A stretch of DNA of 64,000 nt, taken from the NCBI GenBank assembly GCA_963693315.1, contig OY856188.1:244757926-244821925 (forward strand), given 5' to 3'. The DNA comes from Diogma glabrata (taxonomy: Eukaryota; Arthropoda; Insecta; Diptera; Cylindrotomidae). This document shows, in pieces, positions 22,185 through 32,469 of the stretch. How positions within the stretch are numbered: the first letter of the stretch is position 1; each line of letters begins with the position of its first letter. A program made the position numbers and the translations under genes. Under the pieces are notes generated by a model. The model did no database searches and had not been told where the DNA came from. It was given only the letters and a program-made list of their open reading frames with translations.

Positions 22185-24112
22185 TTTTAAAATAAAAAGC
22201 GCTGTGTAATAGGGTTTAGAATATGTGCCACAATAACACATAAGTACCTTTTAAGACCTAGGTCCAGACCTAAATCCCACAACTGGCGTTCTAAGGTGTT
22301 GAACGCTTCCTTTAAACCTCTGCGGGCTGAAGCCACCTGAGATGAGACTAAGGATTCTGGCAAACTATTCCATTTGTATGTATTTGACGGACAAAGAAGT
22401 CTTTCTGCGATCTGCCAGTATGACCGCGGGATCTCGACCGTTTCACTGGTTGCGCTAGCTGATAGCCGAGTGGAACGGGGGTAAGAATAAGTTTGAGGTA
22501 TGATGCCGCTGATTTCATCTGAGCACTGCTGATGACGATATTTGTAAAAAACAACGAGGTCAGCAACAGTGCGATGATGTTTTAGGGAATTAAGTTTTGA
22601 TGTCAAAGCTCGATCACCCACAATTCGTATAGCCCGCTTTTGAACAGGGTCCAAGAGGGCCAAGATGGAAACAGAAGCAGCACCCCAAACTTGACAACAG
22701 TGCTCCATACAGGGACGAATATATGACTTATAAACATGGAGCAATTGGTTTTTTTTCCCTTTATCTCCATTTAGGAGCATAGGGCGTCTACTAGACTGAA
22801 CCATCTAACTCTGTTGGGGGCAATCACTTTCAGTTCACCCCATGTCTTGCCAATTTCTTTTGCTTCAGCTAGCACCATTTTCTTCCATGTCATGGGTGGG
22901 GAGCAATTGGTATGGTGTGAAAATTTTTTTGCATCTATTTAAGAGACCGAGTTTTTTAGACGCGCTTTTCGCCATCACCATTACCTGATCGTTCCAGAGT
23001 AGGTGATTTGAAACTGTGACACCCAATAAACGAATGTTTTTACATTCACCTATTGGTTCATCACACATACTGAATAAAATATCTTTGGGTAACTCGGTCT
23101 TTGATCTGGAAACAATCAACAGCTGTAGAGTTGAAAGAGTCAACAGCAGTAGAGTTGAAATTGACCAGGTTTTGGTCACCCCAATCGGCGACTTGTCTTT
23201 ATTCACGTTTATGGCAGCGTCTCTCTGGGCGGGATTAATTCGTTCGTGCATTTTACCTTTTGAAGGAAGGAGCTCGAACGACTTGTGCAGAGTACTATCA
23301 TCTGCAAAACTATTTATTGGGTTGCTGGTGATTTTCAACAATTCGTTGATATAAATCAAAAATAGGGTTGGGGACAATACTGAGCCTTGAGGTACACCAG
23401 CGTTAATTAGTTTAGACTCATAAGAAAATCCGTCTAAGGAGACCGAAATGTATCGGTTGGATAGAAAATTTTGAATCAGCTTCACAACCTTGGGATGAAA
23501 ACCATACGCAACGAGCTTGTTGATTAAGTTGGCATGCCAGACTCGATCGAATGTCTTGGAGATGTCTAAAGCGATAACGTATGTTTCAACACCTTTATCA
23601 AGTATGCTGTTCCAACAATGCGCTACATAGTTTAATAGATCGGTAGTTGATCTTTTGTTTCGAAAACCGTATTGGCTGTCGGATATTAAATGATTTACTT
23701 TCAGAAATATTGAAATGTGTGTTTCCCGATGAATTTTCCCCTCAGGCATTTAAAGAAAATGTCCATCATCATTTAAAAAAATTAGTATAGTTATCCTTAT
23801 ATCCCCATTCCTTCCATTTTCCTCATCTCCTTCCTTTATAGTTGACATGGTATCTTCGGATAATCAAAGAGTCTAAATAATGAATATTTCATATTTAGTG
23901 TGCTAAACATGTCTAACTAATTAATAAAAAAAAAAAAAAAAAATTAATATAATGCTCGTAGACTTTGGATAGGACCGATAGTAAAGCTATTGGCCTATAA
24001 TTTGAGATATCGGATTTTGGTCTCTTTTTGGGGACGGGCTGGACATTTGTCAACTTCCAGCACGAGGGAAATATACCAGATTTGTAGGATTGGTAGAATA
24101 TTTTAGTCGAAG
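22185..24112 (-). mobile_element. Jockey-like LINE, RT to 3' end, interrupted
   Basis: On the minus strand 24112-23940 holds the start of the RT domain (YKSGIFPSCWK, then SNYRPIALLSVLSKVYE). The segment 23749-22900 has YGFRNKRSTTDLL, VIALDISKTFDRVWH and NAGVPQGSVLSPTLFLIYIN; its catalytic box reads FADD. The segment 22749-22187 has HVYKSYIRPCMEHC and QKRAIRIVGD, then the tail. A break near 23760-23940 includes an A-rich run, and a 150-bp insertion splits the C-terminal part. The upstream portion of probably the same copy is at 25165-25440. It cannot make a functional protein. Confidence 0.88.
22750..22899 (-). mobile_element. 150-bp 5'-truncated LINE insertion with 12-bp target duplication
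   Basis: GGAGCAATTGGT occurs at 22738-22749 and again at 22900-22911. Between them, the minus strand reads KTWGELKVIAPNRVRWFSLV and DALCS-stop, then a short tail ending in an A-run. This resembles the C-terminus of a different LINE family. Removing the insert and one repeat rejoins the host LINE frame (KIFTPYQLL to HVYKSYIRP). It is a typical dead-on-arrival retrotransposition. Confidence 0.85.
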
Positions 24113-25164
24113 GCGTAACGGTTGTCCAATTCTTCTCATTAAGTAATTGAAACACATTTATTACATTTCAGAATGTATTAATAAACATCTTAACATTTCT
24201 GATATTCCACTCCCTCTTCTAAATAAAAGCTCATAATTCATTTTCTAAAACAACAACTTATACTTTTCAAATTCAAAAATATTCTCCAAACAACTAAATA
24301 ACGAAAAGTATATTAAACATACTCACAATAACGAAAAATGTTTTTTCTTCAAGTTGCTAGAGCCTGTTTTTTTGGTACACTGATTATCATAAAATGTCAA
24401 TGGCGACATATTCTTGAAAAAAGTCAATTGATTCCGTTTTTACTTATGAATGATGAAACATCATTGTTCAATTTTGAATTAATTTTTTTTCAATTTAATA
24501 AATCAATCTGTTGTTCAAAAAACCTGAAAAGGAAGATAAATTAAGCAAGAAATTGTAAGTTAATAATTAGTGATAATAAATAAAAACCAAATTATCGAGT
24601 GATACTGGAAAGAATTTTGATGGTTTCTTTTTTTGATGGTGATCAGCATAGGAAAGTTAATTATGCTGTATACATTTGTATATGTATGTTTACCTGCAGT
24701 GTAAACTATTGGAAGTCTCATGACATTTTTTTTGATTTGCTTGCTCGCTATATATTGGTTTTGATTAAGAAGCTGGATTTGAAAAGGCTGAGATTATTGG
24801 TTTTGGTCAAGGAAGCTGGAACTGGCATTATTTGATGTTTGGGAATACTGAGTGAGAATTTCAATCAACAAAAGCTGAGGATTCCAAAGTCCAGGAAGTT
24901 ATACACAAGTAAGAGAAATAAATTCTTTTTTTTTGCTGTTTTATATACATATACATGTGTTCACCACATTTTTCCTATATAATATTAAGACAGTAATTGT
25001 TAGAGTAAAATCCTATTTTAAAAAGAACTAATAATAAGAGACTTCCAAAGTCAGGATCCGTCAGGGGATGATTCATTTATTCCGGAATATTCGTTTTTCC
25101 TTCGTAACTTTTTATTAACTTTGATAATAATCGTGATTATAAAAAAGTCCAAGCCATAATACAG
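24113..25164. other. About 1-kb intervening DNA inside the LINE
   Basis: This block separates LINE codons ending ELAPTL (about 25165) from codons beginning TKIFY (about 24112), which are adjacent in related elements. It is AT-rich with no recognised domain. No clear target duplication or terminal repeats could be found. Confidence 0.45.
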
Positions 25165-25440
25165 TGGCACAATAAAGTTGGTGCAAGTTCTTTGGAAAAG
25201 GTTTTTAAAATAATGGGTGGAATACTGTCCATTCCAGAGGCTTTGTTGATCTCTAATCCCTTTAAAAGTTTAGCGACTATTTTGGGTTTGATGTGAAGTT
25301 CATTCATTTTAAGTCCTGAAGACTGGATTTGGGTATTTCCTTAGGAGTTTCCAAAAGAGTGGAGTTCAGAGCAAAGCGTTCAGCGAACAAGTTAGGTTTT
25401 CTTGCGGGATCATTTGTTCCAATACGCAATAAATTTAGAT
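25165..25440 (-). mobile_element. Jockey-like LINE, segment before RT
   Basis: The minus strand reads KPKIVAKLLKGLEINKASGM, then DSIPPIILKTFSKELAPTL, the conserved segment upstream of LINE RT domains. Orientation and position fit the 5' continuation of the LINE at 22185-24112. Confidence 0.75.
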
Positions 25441-25705
25441 CCTACAATTAAAATCATTTATTATAATATTCGTTAATTTTTTGTTTAACTTTGCATTGTA
25501 ATGTTTTCTTAATATTGTTTAATGTAAGTTGATTTGATTTCCTAAATTTTGTAAAAATAAAATTATTCAATGATTAACATTTGTAAACCAACTGATGACA
25601 AAATTGAAAATTTCAAAAGCAGCTTTTGTTACAGTTTTTTGCATTAATTTTTTTTGTATGTTATAATGTTTAATTAAAACTTGTTTTAATAGTTATTTAC
25701 ATATC

Positions 25706-25807
25706 GAGGGCTGAAAGTAGAAGATTACGCCAGCGGTTCATATTGAAGCCCGACGCGAAGCGAGGGCTTTTATTGAACCAAGGGCGTAATCTTCTTTTCA
25801 GCCTGAG
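25706..25807. repeat. Hairpin element with GC-rich loop
   Basis: The left arm (GGGCTGAAAGTAGAAGATTA, CGCC, GGTTCA, GAAGCCC) pairs with the right arm ending GGCGTAATCTTCTTTTCAGCC; each arm is about 44 bp. The loop is GACGCGAAGCGA. The following 300 bases contain TTTTACGGGCGGTAAAGT-type short palindromes. Confidence 0.65.
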
Positions 25808-26229
25808 TGTATGTACAACGTTTTACGCACAACTGCACAACTTTATTGTAGTATAAATCAATTTTTGAATGTTTTAAACTCGCTAGACATTTTGAAAATT
25901 ATGCTAAACATGCCATGATTTTCTCTATAAACTACATACAATAATTTATTTGTTTGTTCTAATTTTACGAATATTTTACGGGTGATTATTTTACGGGCGG
26001 TAAAGTAGAAAAATATATTAATATTTCATATAGCAACGGGATTTTATTTTACGGATGTAAAGTTCAACTTTCAGCCACGATAACTAGGATGTAAAATGTG
26101 TGCGTGTGTGGGAGCAGACCCGACTTCCGGCGCAGACCCTACTCTTTTTGTTTATGTTAATATTAAGGCTATAATACCTTTACAGTAATTAATTTAACTA
26201 ACAATTTTAGCAGATCAGTATTACTAGCA

Positions 26230-27250
26230 GTTAGTAGTACCGTGTCGTCGGCAAACCTGATGGTAATAATCTCACCAGTAACTATTACTTCTCACTGTAG
26301 CCTGTCGACCGATTCCTTAAATAAGACCTCTGAGTACATTTTGAAAAACATTGATGACAAGAAGCCGCCTTGTCTGGCTACTGTTTTTATATCTATTTCT
26401 CCAGTTTCTCTCAGACGTGTTCACTGTAGCTATCTGATGCTAATACAAGTTTTCGATGATTCTAATGTCATTCCTATCCAGCCATTTATTTTTTGGTATC
26501 AATCATTTTATCGTGGTTTTCTTTATTAATGCTTTTTCGAAATCTATAAACATGAGAGTGGATATCAACGTACATGTCTGCATCTATGTGTTAATATGTT
26601 CTGCAAAAGTAAAGCATCACGAGTTCTGTTGCATTCCTTAACCAAAACTGCGACTCGCCAATTTCTAGCTCTAGTTTTTTATAAGTTATGAAGCAACTTT
26701 TACCTTCAATTTGTCATTCGATACCCAAATTCTCACCATTTACTGCCATTCTCGAAATTGGGATGTAACCTCACTTCTTGGCCTTATAGTTTTTGCTTCA
26801 ACGTTGCATAGGAGCTGAAGATGTTTCAGCAGTCCTGTGGGATATGGCCCGAATTTCTACATATCCAACACAGGAGTTGGATGCTACTGCTGCTCCTGAA
26901 CTCTTCACAGAAGACAATAATCTCTCTGTTCCTTTATTTTTACTGCACTCCCTATGTGACCCTCTTCATCACATAACCACCATCTGATGTCGTTACTATC
27001 TCTGTGTATCAATACTTCTCTGATGTTCCCTCTACATTTCTTTTCTTGCACCCAACAGATGGCATACAGATCCTTTGTACCATCTCATATTGCTTTGCGT
27101 GACGGTTTCATGGAGAGTCGTCTTAGGTGCAGTCATTAATTTTATTCTGGTTTCCAGATCTTGGATACCGTCAATGAAAGTCTCGATCTTCATTTTCTCC
27201 ATACAATACGGTAGAGTATTGGAGTATGCCGAATGAACAAGTCCCTTCGC
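26230..27250 (-). mobile_element. Degenerate LINE reverse transcriptase fragment
   Basis: The minus strand around 26550 reads FIDFEKAF and around 26265 reads IRFADDTV, two RT motifs in the right order and spacing. Stops lie between them. The RT-like part may extend upstream towards 27250, but motifs are lost. Clade not determined. Confidence 0.55.
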
Positions 27251-28831
27251 TGTCGTGTCAAGCGACCCTTTAGTTCGGTTCTGTATAATTCTTTTTTATG
27301 GTCACTGCCCTATTTACGTTCCAACGCACTCTTCACCTCCATAGCTTTTACAATCGCATTCCGGCACCGCCTGTAGTGCTTCAGTTGCTCAAACTGGAAC
27401 TTGAAGATGCCGAAAGATGTGGCACCGTGATACGATGGTGGTTTTATTTGAATATTTACTATTTGCTGTTAAGTAACCACGTGTGAAGTTACTTTAAACC
27501 ATTTCAACATGTTGCAATCGTTTTTTCGAAATTATCTACTTTATAAAGTACCTTCTTGTTTTCATGGCACAGTTTCACTCTATGGATAAAAAATAGTGAT
27601 ACAACATCTGTCATATACAAATTACTCTTTTCTCAATTTTGATTTGTTTTCAATTACTAAACTTTTTTATTGAATTATAAATTAAAAACAATTCCAATTG
27701 TAAATGCCAAAAAATATTAAATGTTTTTTTCATATTTGTGCTAATTTTTATAAAATGAATGACAATATTTACGAGAGTAATATACATTTTTTGTGTTATT
27801 TCTAGTGATTATTTAAGTCAAATATTTTATCCACGACTACTAAAGAATATATGCTTTCCATGCGTATGTCTTCCATTGTAATTGTATTCATTCCACAACT
27901 AGTGAATATGATTAAAATTCTTTAACAGTTCTATAGTTTATTAAATATTCCCCTAACAAATTAAACAACAAACTTGTTTTGTTTTTCGCTATCTTTGCTG
28001 TTTTTATTTCAATATGGCGATACAAATTTTTGCATTAAAACTGGAAATTAAACGAAATATTTTACAGTCGTGGATAAAATAGCATCTTGTATTCGCTCAG
28101 GATGATGGCAATTCTTCACTCCGATAATTTCCTCCACTCGCTACGCTCGTTTCGGGAAACTTCATCCTCGTGAAGAATCGCCTTCATTCTAAGCTCATAC
28201 AAGAATCTACTATTATAAAGAACAAGCAATATTTTCTAACGACATGAATAAATATTTAAGTTATGTAAATATTCTCAAAGTATGTTGTGAAAATTTGCTC
28301 AAACTTTTTTCATTATCGACTAATTTATTTTTCATTGATAAAATATCAAAATGTAAAAACCAAAATGTCACCTTTTTAGGGTTCCGTTTTCTATACTATT
28401 GGTGAGAGTAAAACGAGTTTTTCACATATATCGATTATATAGATTTCACGTATATCGATTATCTCGTAAACTATAAATGCTATGGATCTGAAATTTGAGG
28501 TGCATATAAAACTAATCTGTCCACATAATGACGGATACAAGTAAAACTAAAGTTGTTTTCGTTTGGTTTACACGGGTAGGATGTGAGACCTTTTAGAAAA
28601 TACATTTTTTTTTATAGATTCAAGTAGGATATCATATGAAAGGGCTTCATTTCAGTATTCCTTAAAAAATTATTTTGGAATTTTACACCTCACCATTTTT
28701 TGTATAATTTTGAATAATGACGTTTTCTTCATGTTTTCTTACCTTGATTAGCTCCGAACCTAATCCGTCGAAAATTTTCAAATGTATTGGGAATGATAAA
28801 AAATTAGTGGCTTTTTAATAAAAAAATATAT
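27251..28831. other. Intergenic stretch with small repeats
   Basis: Mostly AT-rich and gene-free. It contains a hairpin at 28086-28203 and a second AGGGTTCCGT-type repeat starting at 28378. Confidence 0.4.
28086..28203. repeat. Hairpin element with CGCTACGCTCG loop
   Basis: CTTGTATTCGCTCAGGATGA (28086 onwards), then TGGCAATTCTTCAC, pairs with GTGAAGAATCGCCTTCATTC and GAGCTTATACAAG-like sequence ending at 28203 with a few mismatches. The centre holds CACTCGCTACGCTCGTTTCG. The design resembles the hairpin at 25706, but the arms differ. Confidence 0.6.
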
Positions 28832-28864
28832 AAAAGTGTGACATTTTTTTTTTTTTAAGGGCGT

Positions 28865-30012
28865 TCATGCTCCATGTAGGAGCGTTGCCAGGTTAATCAG
28901 CTTTGAATATTCACCACGGTCATTCGCAACAGCGACATAATTACCATGGCAGCCGATTTTTTTAAGGTCGTTTATTACGTCAGTCTCCCATTGTAGTCGT
29001 GGTCTACCTCGCGGTCTACCACTCCCTGGGGTACTAACGTACATTTTTCTAATCATTCCAGACTGTGAATCGGCTCGTAGAACATGCCCAAACCAAGCAA
29101 TCCTATTAGAACGGATACAACCTATTATATCAGGACCCTCAAGAAGGTCTCTGATCTCAAAGTTATACCGGGTTCTATACTCCCCATCGTCTGTCTTAAG
29201 TGGACCAAATATGTAGCGTAGGATCTTACGCTCAAATACAGATAAATGCGATTCGTCATTTTGTGTAAGGGTCCACGTTTGTGACCCATACATCACAACC
29301 GGTCTAATCAATGTCTTGTATAACTTGAGCTTGGTGTTAGTTGATACATACGGTGATCCAAGGAGAGGTTTAATTGAGTAGAAAGTTCGATTACCTGCAG
29401 CGATTCGAGCTTTAATATCTGTAAGTATGCTGTTGTTTGAGTCAAGCATTGATCCCAAATATTTAAAAGATTCAACTCCCTCAATTCGTTCATCGCCGCA
29501 CATCAAATCTTTCTTCTCAGCCTCTCTTGAAACATTCATATGTTTGGTTTTATTGTAGTTAATTTGCAGACCAATTTTCCTAGCACCACTCTCAAGCGAC
29601 TTGAAAGTCTCACTCATAACAGCTTCACTTCGGCCGAGGATGACAACATCATCAGCGTAAGCAATCATCTGTACTGAGTTTATTGACAAGATATTGTTAT
29701 TAGTCGGTAGTTTCTTTTGACGGCACACATATTCCAAGGCTAGATTAAAAAGTATAGGAGAGATAGCATCATCTTGTCTTAAACCGGAGTCGACTTTAAA
29801 AAACTTTGATATTTCGTTCTCTACTCGTACACAGCATTGAGAGTTCTGTACTGTCATTTTGCATAGTGATACCAGTTTACCAGGAATTCCCATCGACACC
29901 AGAGCAGACCATAGAGTCTCTCGTTCGAGAGAGTCGTAGGCCTGCCTGAAATCAATGAAAAGTTGGTGCACAGGTATGTTGAACTCTCGACACTTTTCCA
30001 AAATCATCCTTA
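28865..30012 (-). pseudogene. RTE-like LINE ORF, 3' half: RT core and C-terminal domain
   Basis: This half starts at the LTR insertion point and continues the frame of 37167-35229. RT motifs appear in order: LFIDFRQAYDSL, GLRQDDAISPILFNLAL, MIAYADDVVILG, GLQINYNKTKHM and FKYLGSMLD. After the thumb comes a C-terminal part with RIAWFGHVLRA and GRPRGRPRLQWETDV, typical of the RTE-like group often annotated as craniofacial-development-protein-2-like. No stop or frameshift occurs before the natural end. The only lesion seen is the nested insertion, which separates it from its endonuclease. Confidence 0.9.
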
Positions 30013-30353
30013 TGTTGTGTAGCACAACATTATGCTATGCAACGGAATATATAAATAAACCTTTAGCTTTCTAATTAACCTGAAATTATAAATACATTTA
30101 AATACATTTTTAGTACATAAGTTATTAATGTACTAATTAGATATTTAAGGAGAATTTTAATTGAAAAACATTCAGAATTGATCTGATGATCAAATAATAA
30201 ACATCTCAAAATAAATATTTATTTAATTTTGTAACAATTAAACTTTTGAAAATAAATTAAACAAAAGAAAGTTTTTATATAATAAATGTTTTAATATTCA
30301 TTTTGTGAAACTATGGTTCTTTTGTGTTTTGTGAACGACGACCACCCACAACA
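30013..30353 (+). repeat. 5' LTR of the RT-less gypsy element
   Basis: TGTTGTG...CACAACA ends; same length as the copy at 34884-35224. It follows the CTTA target copy. Confidence 0.95.
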
Positions 30354-31351
30354 CTGGTGACAGCGGAAAAACGCTATAAAAATAGTTAAAACAAATGTTT
30401 AAACTAAAAATGCAATTATATAGTGAAAAAAACTAAAAACAATCTCTGTGTAAATTAAATTAAAAGAATTAAATAATGTACGTATTCTTAATAAACGTAC
30501 ATATTTCATAATTGAACTCAGTATGAGGTAAAACGTTTCCAAATTTTACCGAAATAATATGAACAGTTAAACTTAAAACCTAAATGAAATTATTTAGTGG
30601 TTAAAATAATAATTAAGAACCATTTATTCTACTACAAACATTCTTAAATACAACAAATAAATCAAATTATGAAAACGCTGATTTTCAATACAAAATAATC
30701 CAGATAAATTTCAAAAAATTATAAAATATAATTCTTTATTTTGCAATCACAAACATTAAACATATTTGATCAAACGGTCGTGTTAAAATATAAATTGTGA
30801 TTCCTAATTATAATTATCTAAACTAAGTGAAAAAACTATTGAAAAATAAAATTTGTTAATTACAAAATTTGTTAATAAAAATAAAATCTATTACTATGAT
30901 TTTAATTACTATGATAATGTGCTGTAAATATTAAATAATGAGATCAACAGTAAATTAAATAAAAAATTCATCCAAACAAAACTAAAATAATCATCTACAT
31001 TGATAAAAATCACTCAACAATCAAATTATGTACCAACGAAAACCAAGGATAAATAAACGGATAATTACGTCATCATTAAATTAAAATAAAACAAGTAAGA
31101 AACAACAGCCAATAAATAAATTTTGATATATGTTAAAAAAAAAAAGTAGAAATTATATTAAACAATTTTTCATAAATTTTTTATTCAATTAAATATTTTT
31201 CTCATAATTAGATATATATTTTTGTTTAGATTTGTTTTTCTCCTATATATAATATAACGGTCACAGTTTTAAACAATTAAAGTCAGTGATTATTGACTTT
31301 GTTCAATTATAATGTTTTTTCTTTCGATTTTATGAACATTTTTAAAATTAA

Positions 31352-32425
31352 TTGTTTTTCCAAATGTCTGATGACAAAAACAACCAATCTGACAATTTAT
31401 TAAAACTAAGAAGTGGAAATACTATTAAAAAAGCATCAAACTTCGATTTTTCTTTAAACGTTGAAAGAAAAGAAACGGCAGAAGTAAACGAACAACATTT
31501 TCCAAATATGACAAATTTAAACATATCGGAAACTTTAAAACTTATTTCTCCATTTGATGGAACTCCTTCCCAACTTCATCAATTTATTCAATGTAGTAAT
31601 TTAGTGTTTGATGAACTACATATTAATCAACATAAAAAATTTTTACAATTAATGAAAAAGTTATTGGTTGGTATTGCATACGATGAAACCGTTAAACATT
31701 TAGAATATGATAGTTGGACGGATCTAAAAAACGATTTAATAAGCAGGTTCACAGAAATTAGATCCAAACTTGAAATTTTACATGAATTAAATACAATTAA
31801 ACAAAAACATAATGAAACGGTTAAATCATATGGTAGTAGAATACAGATTCTTTTAGCACAATTAAATGAATTGTGTATTGTGGAAGCAGGTAGAGATTCG
31901 AAGAAAACTGTTGAACTGTTGAACGGTCAAACAGCATTAATCGCTTTTCAAGAAGGATTAAACTCCAATATTCGAATGTTAGTCAAATCAATCAATTGTA
32001 AAACGCTTAAGGAATCTATATCTAAAGCTTGCGAAGAAGAATCACTTTACAACCGACATTATAATTTAGCTTTGGTAAAATGCCAACTTTGCGAAAAACT
32101 TGGCCATTTAGCGAATAATTGTTATAAATTAAAACTTGTGCAAGCGTCTTTTGAAAAAAGAACATCACATTCTGTTTCAGAAAATTCTGATAGACCTAAA
32201 TCAATTCGCAATTTCAATATAAATTGTGCATACTGTAAAAAATCGGGTCATCATATAAACAACTGTTTTAAAAGAAAAAATGCTGAGATTCAAAAAAATA
32301 ATATTGCACAAACCAATTCTCCGTATTTAAATAAAATAGAGTTAGTTAAAACGGGTGATTCAAAAAACCTAATGGGGCTCAACCAGTCTACGTCGATGAA
32401 AGCTGTGCGAGCCAAATTTCTTTAA
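31352..32425 (+). CDS. Gag of the RT-less gypsy element
   Basis: Gag packages element RNA into virus-like particles. The ORF encodes 357 residues; the codon at 31352 is ATG in the run MFFQMSDDK, and the second methionine (31364) may be the real start. A retrotransposon Gag central domain lies at about 55-235. Two nucleic-acid-binding zinc knuckles follow: CQLCEKLGHLANNC and CAYCKKSGHHINNC (CX2CX4HX4C). The downstream pol is in another frame, so expression would need frameshifting or re-initiation. No internal stop is present. Confidence 0.92.
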   Translation: MFFQMSDDKNNQSDNLLKLRSGNTIKKASNFDFSLNVERKETAEVNEQHFPNMTNLNISETLKLISPFDGTPSQLHQFIQCSNLVFDELHINQHKKFLQLMKKLLVGIAYDETVKHLEYDSWTDLKNDLISRFTEIRSKLEILHELNTIKQKHNETVKSYGSRIQILLAQLNELCIVEAGRDSKKTVELLNGQTALIAFQEGLNSNIRMLVKSINCKTLKESISKACEEESLYNRHYNLALVKCQLCEKLGHLANNCYKLKLVQASFEKRTSHSVSENSDRPKSIRNFNINCAYCKKSGHHINNCFKRKNAEIQKNNIAQTNSPYLNKIELVKTGDSKNLMGLNQSTSMKAVRAKFL

Positions 32426-32469
32426 TTTCTTCAAGTTCGACAATTTTTCATACTTTTTCAAAATACCTG

